64,000 bases of DNA, taken from the IMG/VR virus record IMGVR_UViG_3300029258_001507, positions 1-64,000 of that record, one strand, 5' to 3'. The notes under the pieces were generated by a model, which ran no database searches, had not been told where the DNA came from, and was given only the letters and a program-made list of their open reading frames with translations. The stretch is from a virus. Numbering within the stretch: position 1 is the first letter of the stretch; each line of letters begins with the position of its first letter. The translations under genes were made by a program, and so were the position numbers. Positions 55,203-63,775 of this stretch are shown in pieces.

Positions 55203-57353
55203 TTATGGTATTTCCGCTGTTTCGATGACAGGCAACGTCTCGATTGCGCCTCTCAGCTCTTGCTGCTCTAGCAATTGCTCTTCCAGCAGCCTTGTGATAC
55301 TCGTATCTTGTCCGAGTCTGTTTATCAGTGCGGATTGTGTCTCTTTTTGCACTGGCGATGCCTGCAATAAACTCGGCACATCAGGAAACGCTGGAAGCAA
55401 TGGACCAGTCCGTTTCAGGTTTACTTCGGGCAATGCTGTAAACTCTACTTTAGGTAGTTGTAGATTCTGAACAGCACCTTTAACAATGTTTCCTACCTCT
55501 TCGCTGAATTCTTCTAAGGTGTCTGCCTTAAAGCCTTGAATGAGGGCTCTTTCAAATTCTGGGGGAGGAGCGAAAAGAACTTCTTCTCCCAAAAGACCTT
55601 TGGCAATGGCTGTTCCAGCAGCTTTGGCAAAACCTATAACAAGCTTAAGTGCAGTATTTAAGCCCTGCATAACTGAACGAATAAACCGAACAGTGAACAC
55701 CTCGCGAAGTTTATTAGCAATGAACCCTGCCCCCAATGCAAACAGGCGCGCCAGAAGACCAACGCCAGTACTTGCGTTGTTGACCATTGCTTGAATCAGA
55801 TTCATGAAGTTTTTTCCAAGGTCTGATAGCAATACCTTCCAATTGTTTCTCAGCCACTTGTTGATTATTGCCATATTTTCCTGGAAGTTCTGGAAAAACC
55901 CTATCGACCGATCTACAAAGCTCATGACTGCTTGTTTTGCGTTGTTCCAAGCGGCAATCAACCCGTCCGAACCTTCTAACCACAACACTATTCCGGCTAT
56001 CGCAGCACCTACAGCAACTAGCCCAACTACCCAAGGATTCATGAGCCCTACGATTGCTGCCAATACCTTTACTGTAGCTATAAGGACACCTAGAAGTTTT
56101 GCAGATATGAACAATGCCGGACCAACAGCACTAACTAAGGCAATGACAGCAAGCGTAGTTGCTTGGATTTTTGGATCAAGACGAGAGAACCTTAGAGACA
56201 ACTTTTCTACAGAAGTGAGTAAAGGATCTACAAGCTTTGTCAATTCTAACACGGCAGGTGTTAGAACGTCTCCAATGTTTTGCGCAAGAACTTGAACTCT
56301 TACCACCATTTTCTTGTAAGCAAAACCTAGCTTGTTTATGGTGTCCGTTTGGGTTGCAAATGCCCCTTCCGCTGCACCACTAGCGTCTTGCATCGCCTTC
56401 AGTTTCTCCTTGTAGACATCTGTTTGGCTGCCAGTGAGTGCAAGTGCAAGTGTTTGCCCCTCAATGCTGCCGATGTATCGCTGGAGTGGCAGTTTGCTCT
56501 TCGTCGCCTCTCTGGTGACAAATTCTATAGCACCCTGCAGGCCCTTCTGCTCAATAACTGCCTTTCCGCTCTCGAAGCCAGTCTTTTTCAGCAGCTTTAT
56601 CATGTCCGCCGAAGGAGACGACAACGCCTGAAGGGCTCCGCGTAATTGCGTAGTCACTTCTGCCGCATTCCCCGTAACGCCTGTCCCCGTAGCCATGACC
56701 GCAAAGACTTCTTCCTGCGTAACCTGTAATTCCGCAGCTAGCGGGATGACCCTGCCAATACTTGAGGCCAACTCCGGGAATGTCGTTTGGCCCAATTTGT
56801 TCGTGACAAACGCCAGGTCGGCCACTTTCTGGACAGCTTTCGCTGACGTGTCGCCGTAGCCCTTCGTGACTGCGCTAGTGAGATTGATAGCATCTGTCGT
56901 AGTCGCCAGCCCGGCAGTGGCAGCTTTTGCGTTGATCCGCAATACCTCCATGGTATCTGCCGTATCGCCAAATGCAGAGACCACCTGGAACAAACCACCA
57001 GCAATATCGCCTGTTGTTTTGCCGACTTCCACGCCAAGAGCTTGGACTCCCGTTTTCAGCTCGCGCACTCGTTCCGGCGCTAGTCCGAGAGCCCCAACGT
57101 TCGCCATGGCGGCATTCAGATCGGTAGACATCTTCGTAGCAGCGGTGCCGAGGCCAACCAGTGGTAGCGTTATGGCAGCAGTAAGCACCTTGCCGGTTTC
57201 CACTGCTTTTCTCTCGACCGTATTTAATGTCGATACAATCGATCGTGTCGCCGAGCGAGTGCTGCTTTGCGCAGTCTTCAGCATGGCCTGATAGGACTTT
57301 TGGTCCCCGAGAAGTCGGACTACAAGCCGTTCTAGCTCAACTTCGCTTGCCAT
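55203..57353 (-). CDS. Tail tape measure protein
   Basis: 716 residues starting MASEVELERLVVRLLGDQKS and overlapping the GT stop. It fits the TP901-type tape measure pattern: KMSTDLNAAMANVGALGLAP, VGKTTGDIAGGLFQVVSAFG, and long helical repeats, with hydrophobic segments in the middle (ALFISAKLLGVLIATVKVLA and others) that may insert in the membrane during DNA ejection. If fully helical, its length fits a tail of about 100 nm (inference from the lambda scale). The middle third looks more AT-rich than neighbouring genes. Confidence 0.9.
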   Translation of the reverse strand: MASEVELERLVVRLLGDQKSYQAMLKTAQSSTRSATRSIVSTLNTVERKAVETGKVLTAAITLPLVGLGTAATKMSTDLNAAMANVGALGLAPERVRELKTGVQALGVEVGKTTGDIAGGLFQVVSAFGDTADTMEVLRINAKAATAGLATTTDAINLTSAVTKGYGDTSAKAVQKVADLAFVTNKLGQTTFPELASSIGRVIPLAAELQVTQEEVFAVMATGTGVTGNAAEVTTQLRGALQALSSPSADMIKLLKKTGFESGKAVIEQKGLQGAIEFVTREATKSKLPLQRYIGSIEGQTLALALTGSQTDVYKEKLKAMQDASGAAEGAFATQTDTINKLGFAYKKMVVRVQVLAQNIGDVLTPAVLELTKLVDPLLTSVEKLSLRFSRLDPKIQATTLAVIALVSAVGPALFISAKLLGVLIATVKVLAAIVGLMNPWVVGLVAVGAAIAGIVLWLEGSDGLIAAWNNAKQAVMSFVDRSIGFFQNFQENMAIINKWLRNNWKVLLSDLGKNFMNLIQAMVNNASTGVGLLARLFALGAGFIANKLREVFTVRFIRSVMQGLNTALKLVIGFAKAAGTAIAKGLLGEEVLFAPPPEFERALIQGFKADTLEEFSEEVGNIVKGAVQNLQLPKVEFTALPEVNLKRTGPLLPAFPDVPSLLQASPVQKETQSALINRLGQDTSITRLLEEQLLEQQELRGAIETLPVIETAEIP

Positions 57354-58058
57354 GCTTTACCCCTCCAACAATAGCCATCCACCGCTTTTTCAGTATATCT
57401 GACACCTGCTTTTTGGTCTGAGCCGCCGGAGCCTTGCGTGGTCGTTTCACCTCGAAGGGCACCTTGAATGATTCAATGCCAGGAACAGCCGCATTGGAAT
57501 TACATAACGCATGTGTCTGGCTTCGCACCTCTTGGGCAACTCTCATCAGGTACCAATCGGTCCTGCTCGGCTCGTCCATCTCAAGCTGAAAATACGCTTG
57601 CCATGCTAGGTACTCGTTATATGATACTTTCGCTAGGCATTCGGCAAGCGTCATTTTCAGGCGGAGTGCCAAATACATCCACGATTGGTACTCCTTGGCT
57701 AGTTTTTTGCCGTCTCGGTTACCTCATCCTCGGTTAGGTCCAAGCCACCGAGTTCGCGTGCCTTGTCCGCAAGAGGCGTCTGAATCCGATTGGGCCACCC
57801 ACGAACGGTTGCCAGCGATACGTTTTTCCCGTCGCTGTCGCGCAAGCACAACGCAACGAGCAACGAATCGGCATCGGCCGCGCCTTCAAGCTTTTGCGGT
57901 TTGCCGTCAGGGCCGATGGTCGCGCCATTCAGGACGGAATTGCGGTACTGCCTCACTACCTCTCCGGTCGGCTCGTACAGTGTGTATCGATTCCCGTCGA
58001 TCTCGAAGTCCGCACAATCAAGCGTCGTGGTACCAAGATTGGTGATTTCCCTAGTCAT
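57337..58058 (-). CDS. Tail assembly chaperone GT fusion via programmed -1 frameshift
   Basis: The G frame is read to GCA AAA AAC at 57702; a -1 shift on A-AAA-AAC then continues CTA GCC AAG GAG TAC CAA TCG TGG ATG, joining the T frame. The product is about 240 residues. The T part (MYLALRLKMTLAECLAKVSY, EYLAWQAYFQLE) matches lambda gpT, whose order is tail tube - G/GT - tape measure, as here. GT is a chaperone that loads tail-tube subunits on the tape measure. Confidence 0.88.
57699..58058 (-). CDS. Tail assembly chaperone G
   Basis: 119 residues from the ATG at 58058 behind AGGAGCGAAATAGAC. TREITNLGTTTLDCADFEID, LYEPTGEVVRQYRNSVLNGA and DLTEDEVTETAKN are typical of short tail chaperones encoded between tail tube and tape measure. 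The stop TAG (57699-57701) lies directly after the slippery heptamer, so unshifted ribosomes make this form in excess. Confidence 0.85.
   Translation of the reverse strand: MTREITNLGTTTLDCADFEIDGNRYTLYEPTGEVVRQYRNSVLNGATIGPDGKPQKLEGAADADSLLVALCLRDSDGKNVSLATVRGWPNRIQTPLADKARELGGLDLTEDEVTETAKN
57702..57708 (-). promoter_or_regulatory. -1 frameshift slippery heptamer A-AAA-AAC
   Basis: Minus strand A AAA AAC, in the zero frame of gene G (GCA AAA AAC TAG). Both tRNAs can re-pair after a slip of one base, and the new frame stays open through the T region. The stop codon directly after it would promote pausing. Confidence 0.9.
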
Positions 58059-58093
58059 GTCTATTTCGCTCCTAAACTGGCAGGCCTTCCCAA

Positions 58094-58129
58094 GTCCCCG
58101 GGGAGCACTGCCAATCACTCCCCGGGGAC
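58094..58129 (-). terminator. Perfect hairpin between tail tube and chaperone
   Basis: GTCCCCGGGGA (58094-58104) and TCCCCGGGGAC (58119-58129) form a perfect 11-bp stem with a 14-base loop. No clear U-run follows, so it may be an attenuator or stabiliser that gives more tail-tube than chaperone mRNA. Confidence 0.65.
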
Positions 58130-58142
58130 GTTTGCGCAATTA

Positions 58143-58640
58143 TCATGTGCCTGCCACATTTGTCAATACAGGCGCCTCTTCGGTTCTGTTCGTCGGGTCC
58201 CAATTCGTCGGCACAATAGTGATCGTCGCCATAGGCATCTCGCCCTCGACGTGTTCCCCCGGCTCGAACCGTCGCAAATAGCCATAGAATGCCAACGTCG
58301 ACCCGTCCGGGAATTCCACCGTGATCGTGTCGCGCCGGTTAACGGCCGCCATGATCTCATCAGTGCCATAGATACCTGGTTCATATGCACCAGTGTAGGT
58401 GAATTCATCTAGGGTCTTCAGTGCCCTTGGCGCAGACGTTCTCCACGTGGTGTTGAAAAACGTGGTCGTGTCGATTGCATCCCCGCCTTCCACTGGCGGT
58501 GGCGAGGCAGTCTTCTCCCAAATCAGCAGCGACGGACGGCTACCAATTGTAACTTTTGTTGGGTGCCCGTCTTCCAATTTGATGCCATTAGTCGGCGCAT
58601 CAGAAGGGTCGAGTCTAGTGGTTGCAGTTGGAGCAGCCAT
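58143..58640 (-). CDS. Major tail tube protein
   Basis: 165 residues. ATTRLDPSDAPTNGIKLEDG, IDTTTFFNTTWRTSAPRALK, TLDEFTYTGAYEPGIYGTD, and ITVEFPDGSTLAFYGYLRRF followed by MPMATITIVPTNWDP form the beta-sandwich pattern of siphovirus tail tube proteins (as lambda gpV). It lies directly before the chaperone and tape measure genes. It forms the stacked hexamer rings of the tail. Confidence 0.85.
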   Translation of the reverse strand: MAAPTATTRLDPSDAPTNGIKLEDGHPTKVTIGSRPSLLIWEKTASPPPVEGGDAIDTTTFFNTTWRTSAPRALKTLDEFTYTGAYEPGIYGTDEIMAAVNRRDTITVEFPDGSTLAFYGYLRRFEPGEHVEGEMPMATITIVPTNWDPTNRTEEAPVLTNVAGT

Positions 58641-58658
58641 GGTTATCTCCTAATATTG

Positions 58659-59108
58659 TCAAGACGTTTGTCTCAATGCTACAACAGCGTTGATGGTGAA
58701 TAGATTCCGCTTCGTGTCCCTCACTTCTTTCCCGAGAGACACAATATCAGTAGTGCGCGTCACGGTGTATACGATGTACGTTGTGCCAGCAATCGTTATT
58801 GGGCGATATTGAATGTCCTTATCCAATGCCTCGGTTATCGCGTTCGCCTTGGTCCTTCCAGGGCTGACTGCGTAACTACGAATCCTGACCTGGATTCCAT
58901 AATGCAGCCACGTTTCTCCGCTCAAATGTGACCGTCCATCAATCCTGCTGGTCGTATCGTACAGCGTAATTGCATCGTCCGGGCTGTCCGGCTCTTGCGA
59001 ATAGCTTATCGGCCAGTCTTCTCGCGACGTAGGCAATGTCCCCAAACCCAACTCCACCAGAGTATGGCGCATGATATCTGCCGGCGAGTGATTGAGGGAA
59101 CCGCTCAT
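58659..59108 (-). CDS. Putative tail terminator / minor tail protein
   Basis: 149 residues upstream of the tail tube gene. DIMRHTLVELGLGTLPTSRE, HYGIQVRIRSYAVSPGRTKA and ITEALDKDIQYRPITIAGTT are compatible with the tail terminator fold, where a helix packs against a sheet. It probably caps the tail tube and joins it to the head. Assignment is from place and pattern. Confidence 0.6.
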   Translation of the reverse strand: MSGSLNHSPADIMRHTLVELGLGTLPTSREDWPISYSQEPDSPDDAITLYDTTSRIDGRSHLSGETWLHYGIQVRIRSYAVSPGRTKANAITEALDKDIQYRPITIAGTTYIVYTVTRTTDIVSLGKEVRDTKRNLFTINAVVALRQTS

Positions 59109-59461
59109 CTATCCTCTTCCGTGAATGCACTAGCCCGAAGGTTTCCCGTGTCGATTGGCACCAAATCCTGGCTCTCTCGCTGTAACCGAAGTCCCGTGAG
59201 AAGCAGAGCCTTCAGTAAGGTTGCGCCCTTTCGCATGCTATCCTCGATTATCCTGCGGAATTCTGGCTTCATTTCCCTGGCTGGCTTTTCCAAATACTTT
59301 GCCTGCCCTACCGTGTGCCGAGCCTCCATATTCTCATGGACATACACCGCGTAATTCGCCGTGTAGCCGACCCTGACGGCTTCCTTGGGGCTATTACCAT
59401 AGGCTCTGGACAACTTCCGCAGCTTGTCCTCCAATGCTCGCAGATTCTGTATTTCGGCCAT
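59105..59461 (-). CDS. HK97 gp10-like tail completion protein
   Basis: 118 residues from the ATG at 59461, which overlaps the upstream stop (TAATG). IQNLRALEDKLRKLSRAYGN, VRVGYTANYAVYVHENMEAR, and TGLRLQRESQDLVPIDTGNL followed by RASAF are the hallmark of HK97 gp10-like proteins (often Y.A.YVH.....VP.DTG.LR.S). They join the neck and tail in siphoviruses. Coupled to the gene downstream. Confidence 0.85.
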   Translation of the reverse strand: MAEIQNLRALEDKLRKLSRAYGNSPKEAVRVGYTANYAVYVHENMEARHTVGQAKYLEKPAREMKPEFRRIIEDSMRKGATLLKALLLTGLRLQRESQDLVPIDTGNLRASAFTEEDR

Positions 59462-61356
59462 TATTCGAGCCCCAACACGTTCGGAATCGCGTAAGGATCG
59501 GTTGCACTCGCTGGAATCTCCACCGTCTTCCACGGTCGCTCGTCGCCTCGTCGTATCTTGTATTGGGCTCCGATGAACATGTTGGTAAATGATACCAATC
59601 CGGTTGCATCGCTCGTTTCCGTGCGCACCTTGGTATCCGCACTAATCCCCGTGCCCGGCAAGTCGTGTATTTTCACGGAGACCGATGCGCCTTCTTCAAC
59701 TATTCCATCCTCATCGTAACAGTAGAAATACCCCGTAACAAAGCCCGGATTACTTGCTGGAATGCTCACTGCTGTCATCGAATACGTTTGGCTTGTGTCT
59801 GCCGATACGGCAAGTGTAGTTGGGGTGAAGGAATACGTCGCCTTGGTGATTGCGACATTCCATGTAGCGGAATCCAACGAGAATGAGCATTGCCCGCTAA
59901 CGTTCGTTGTCGCGGTGTAGCTCTCGCCTCCATTGGTCATGCGAACTGTTGCATTTTCGAGCGGGTCGGTACCATCGTTGACGGTTATCGTTACGGTCCA
60001 CGCTCCACTACCAGTATCCGACGATGTCCAAGCGGCATCTCCCCTGTCTCGAATGGCTTCCAGGCTATCTGCCGCCACATCATAGGTCCCGCCAATGTCG
60101 CTGGGTAGCGTTGCAACCTTGCTAGTCATCGCCTTCAGGAAGCCGAGGATTGTATTGACGCCAGTTCCAGTGAATGCTCCAACTCTATTAAGCAGCGTTG
60201 TCTGATCTGTCTGCACATCACCAATGTCAGTGCTCAGTGTGTCTTGTGATTCACGAAGTGCCTCAAGACTGTCTGTCGTCACGTCATACGTTCCACCAAT
60301 GTCGCTAGGCAGCGTAGCCGCCTTACTCGCCATAGCTTTTAGGAATCCAAGGACGGTATTTACACCTGTGCCCGTGAATGCGCCGATTCTGGCAAGGAGT
60401 GTGTCTTGTTTCGCTTCAGTCGCTAGAGTGGATTTGTCCGTAATGATCGGGAGCATTTTGTAACCGGTCGTTGCATCCGGCGTGACAGTGAACGCATCCA
60501 CGGTAACCGTTTGGGTGGCGCCATCGTAGTCCAATATAGATCGCGATTGATCCTGCCCCGTACCGCTTACCAGCTGCAATGTTTCCCCGTTGTATATGTC
60601 GTCTACCGTGCTTGCGAGCGCATTCAGTTGCGCCGTTGTCCCTGTTGCTGCTCGCAGCCGGCCTTCGTTGGTAGTCGCCGCGCCGTTCACCGCCTGCAAC
60701 ACGAATTCGCTTGTAGCATCTGGCTGCACCTTCCAGTCGCGATCTACAATTGCCGTGCGCGAACTGCCGAAATACTCAAGACTGTGTCGCACTTGCCCGC
60801 TTCCAAGTCCTGACACAATCACTATTGCGGCTGGATCATAGGCACCGTCAAGACTGCTCGCGCCAGAATCAAGGACAATTGTATTCGCAGTGGACGAGAC
60901 TACATCTCCGGCATAGATAACAATGGAGTCCGCTGTCTCCCTTACTTTCTTACCAGCCGAATTAGCGATATTGTGATTCGCCTTAGTAATTACACGATCC
61001 CACACAGCTTTGGCGTCGATGTCTGTATTGACGACTGCTGCGCCAGACCAATGGACCGTTTGGACGCCCATCGTGTTTTGGCCTGGTGTCGGCGAGGCAC
61101 CGGTGTAATACTCGATAGCATACTCTCCAGCGGTCGTAATCCCTGCCGGGAAATCCCCAACGTATGTACCCGTACCGCTCGCGTCGGATGTTTGCTGTTC
61201 CGTGCAGGTAATCATACCAGTGGCCCAATTAGCATCACTAATAGCTGAGGCGGCAACCATGGCCGAACCATTCCATCGCGTCGTGCGGTCCTCGCCCCAC
61301 ACTATCGCCTTGATAGTCAGCCCTGTTGCCAGATGGATATTCAGTTCCCCGGACAT
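59461..61356 (-). CDS. Ig-like/carboxypeptidase-regulatory-like virion protein
   Basis: 631 residues. N-terminal BppU-like part (NIHLATGLTIKAIVWGED). Middle segments repeat (a unit of 60-70 residues with GAFTGTGVNTVLGFLKAMAS and ATLPSDIGGTYDV appears twice). The C-terminal part has Ig-like/carboxypeptidase-regulatory domains (WTVTITVNDGTDPLENATVR, SGQCSFSLDSATWNVAITKA). Large beta-rich virion protein, maybe a head fibre, neck whisker or baseplate upper protein. Confidence 0.65.
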   Translation of the reverse strand: MSGELNIHLATGLTIKAIVWGEDRTTRWNGSAMVAASAISDANWATGMITCTEQQTSDASGTGTYVGDFPAGITTAGEYAIEYYTGASPTPGQNTMGVQTVHWSGAAVVNTDIDAKAVWDRVITKANHNIANSAGKKVRETADSIVIYAGDVVSSTANTIVLDSGASSLDGAYDPAAIVIVSGLGSGQVRHSLEYFGSSRTAIVDRDWKVQPDATSEFVLQAVNGAATTNEGRLRAATGTTAQLNALASTVDDIYNGETLQLVSGTGQDQSRSILDYDGATQTVTVDAFTVTPDATTGYKMLPIITDKSTLATEAKQDTLLARIGAFTGTGVNTVLGFLKAMASKAATLPSDIGGTYDVTTDSLEALRESQDTLSTDIGDVQTDQTTLLNRVGAFTGTGVNTILGFLKAMTSKVATLPSDIGGTYDVAADSLEAIRDRGDAAWTSSDTGSGAWTVTITVNDGTDPLENATVRMTNGGESYTATTNVSGQCSFSLDSATWNVAITKATYSFTPTTLAVSADTSQTYSMTAVSIPASNPGFVTGYFYCYDEDGIVEEGASVSVKIHDLPGTGISADTKVRTETSDATGLVSFTNMFIGAQYKIRRGDERPWKTVEIPASATDPYAIPNVLGLE

Positions 61357-61373
61357 GCCAATGCCTCAGTGTT

Positions 61374-63758
61374 CTATTTCGTGCCTATTTGCCTGCTGCC
61401 AAGTGTGTCCACCTGATAGTGAATTCCCAGGGTATGTGTCAATGCGTCCCCTCCGTACTCGTCGGCTGTTGCTGACACACGGCTTATGTCAAACGCGAAT
61501 TGGTCACCAATCTTAAACGTGGTTCCTGTAATTGCCTCAAACACGCTTATCGTGCTTTCGTATTGCGTATCAAAGTCTGTTTCCACCGTTATGGTCGTTG
61601 CGGCGCCTAGTACTTCATTGGCCCTTGCAACAGTGTAGATTAGCTGCCATTTCACCTTGTCCGTGCCGGTCGGTGCCGCAATACCTTGCCAGTGTATATG
61701 GAAGGACAGGTCCGTCCCCTCTTTGTAATCATGCTGAAGCTCGAATACACCGCTGACCCCTTCGCCTGGTGCGAATGCATATGTAGAAATGCCAGTGTCT
61801 GTGCCAGTGCTGTCTTTCAGTTCATCAACGTCAGGGAGGCTTGATGTCGGCAGACTCAAAATAGACCCGGCCAAGTTGATGTCTCTGTAGACCGGCTCAC
61901 CTAATACTAGCGTTTTGTCAGTTTCGCACCCAAGAGTAATGTCACCACCAGAATCTACCGTGGCGGTTGCTGCCGTATCCGCGTCGTATGACAATTTTAG
62001 CTGGGTCGTTGCGTCAAATACTTCCAGTGTCGCATCTGGATCAGTAACGCCGATCCCAACCAGGCCATCGTGCATGACGACCATGCGCGTGTCCATCGTA
62101 GTCCCAGAACTGGTCTTAAATAATAGGTCGGTATCTCCAGCGATATCCGCATTGGTCCTGTCCGCCACAATGGTTACACCAACATTGTCGACGGAAGGCG
62201 TAGAGCTAGTGCCCATGATGATCTGGACATCGCGGCCTGCAGTGTTCTGTATTTTCAGCGTCGTGTCAGAGACGTCCGCATCAACAATGTGTGCCCGGTG
62301 CACCGGCACCAGTGGATTGCTGTCTCCCAATGCCAATCTGCCGAGAGAATCCAGCCGCATTCTCTCTATTGCCGCCCCTGTGTTGTTCGTCCCGAACACG
62401 ATATCCGTAGTGTTCGTGGTCGACAAAAAGCTTGCGTTTGCTTCTGCCCAAATCGACGCTCCGGGAAGGATGGCATCGCTTCCAGAGGATTCCAAAGGTG
62501 CGTTGAAATTGATTCGCCCTAATTCATCCCCATCGACAATCTCTGTCTTCTGCGTTGCCAGCGTAAGGATTCCTGCCGAACTAGCATCTCCCTGCACATC
62601 CAGTATGGATTGCGGACTAGCGGTATTCACACCAACCTTGCCAGACCCGTCAGGCAGTAGCGGTATATTACCGTTCGACGTAGTAACAATCGAATTGCTG
62701 TTGAGGTCCAGGTCGCCCCCAAGCTGCGGCGTCGTATCCTCGACAATGTTCTCCAGGGCATTGGCCAACCAATGTACATTGGTATTTCCGCCCAGGTCCT
62801 CGATTCTGCTTTCCGGCTCTTGGATGTAGACATCATCACATGCCTGGATTTCATACATGTTGTCCGATTCACCGGACACCCCGGGGTTACTCTCGTAGTA
62901 ATAATTCATTCCGAGCCACAGTCTAGTCATCGTATACGCACGTATGGCGTATCCAGTGTTGGCCTCGAAGAAATTATCCCGGATGGTTACATCGCGTGAT
63001 GTCGGCGCGATGTAGAGCGTATCGTCTTGTCCCTCAAGGATGTTGTCCGTGATCGTGGCGCTGAACGCACATAGCCGAAATACCGGCCCATTGTCGTCTG
63101 TACCCTCGTGATTCTTGGTGGCATCGTTATTAGTTATTAGCAGGCGATTACACGATGTCTGCCCGCTGAAATCGACAACCTGATTGTTCCACTTCAAGGA
63201 ACATGTATCGATTGTCAATTTGCCAATCTGATAATGGTCGCCAGCACCCTGGACAACATCTATAACCTTCGCGAACTCGAAAACGCCAAGATTGTAGAAA
63301 TGCAGGTCCCTGCGAAAAGTAGTATTCCCAAGTACCCCTGTGTTTATGTAAAACGCCGTTCCGCCTGCATTAGGTCCGCCACCAACAATAACAAATCCCG
63401 ACGCCGAAAATCCGGCCGCTGTCTGTGCTTGTTGGCAGGACGGAAATTCAAACAGGTGTCCAGACCCCGTGTAATATAGCCATGTGTTCCGTCCAAGGTT
63501 GTCAGGGCCAGAATCGCCCTTGATCTGGATGTTGTTGCCCAAGATTTCCAGGGTGGACGTAATTAGATATTTGCCAGCAGGAATATAGAGCGTTCCGCCG
63601 GAGGTTGTATACACCCCAGTGAAGTCCGAATAGTCGTTCAGGATATCCAGCGCCGCTTGGAATGCACTGGTATCGTCCGTCACGCCATCCCCTACGGCGC
63701 CGTAGGTCTTGACGTTGACTACGTCCATTCGCTCTGGAATAGGAATCCCTGAAGGCAT
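61374..63758 (-). CDS. Pectate-lyase-fold tail fibre / tailspike
   Basis: 794 residues. N-terminal MDVVNVKTYGAVGDGVTDDT, SAFQAALDIL and GGTLYIPAGKYLITSTLEIL are the classic start of the pectate lyase superfamily (Pfam PF12708), followed by a right-handed beta-helix with N/D-rich turns. The C-terminal part (about 340-794) is a different, repeat-like fibre region with MRLDSLGRLALGDSNPLVPV and a final VRANEVLGAATTITVETDF-type sheet. It probably binds or degrades a host surface glycan. Active-site residues were not identified. Confidence 0.85.
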   Translation of the reverse strand: MPSGIPIPERMDVVNVKTYGAVGDGVTDDTSAFQAALDILNDYSDFTGVYTTSGGTLYIPAGKYLITSTLEILGNNIQIKGDSGPDNLGRNTWLYYTGSGHLFEFPSCQQAQTAAGFSASGFVIVGGGPNAGGTAFYINTGVLGNTTFRRDLHFYNLGVFEFAKVIDVVQGAGDHYQIGKLTIDTCSLKWNNQVVDFSGQTSCNRLLITNNDATKNHEGTDDNGPVFRLCAFSATITDNILEGQDDTLYIAPTSRDVTIRDNFFEANTGYAIRAYTMTRLWLGMNYYYESNPGVSGESDNMYEIQACDDVYIQEPESRIEDLGGNTNVHWLANALENIVEDTTPQLGGDLDLNSNSIVTTSNGNIPLLPDGSGKVGVNTASPQSILDVQGDASSAGILTLATQKTEIVDGDELGRINFNAPLESSGSDAILPGASIWAEANASFLSTTNTTDIVFGTNNTGAAIERMRLDSLGRLALGDSNPLVPVHRAHIVDADVSDTTLKIQNTAGRDVQIIMGTSSTPSVDNVGVTIVADRTNADIAGDTDLLFKTSSGTTMDTRMVVMHDGLVGIGVTDPDATLEVFDATTQLKLSYDADTAATATVDSGGDITLGCETDKTLVLGEPVYRDINLAGSILSLPTSSLPDVDELKDSTGTDTGISTYAFAPGEGVSGVFELQHDYKEGTDLSFHIHWQGIAAPTGTDKVKWQLIYTVARANEVLGAATTITVETDFDTQYESTISVFEAITGTTFKIGDQFAFDISRVSATADEYGGDALTHTLGIHYQVDTLGSRQIGTK

Positions 63759-63775
63759 GATAATCTACCTACTAA

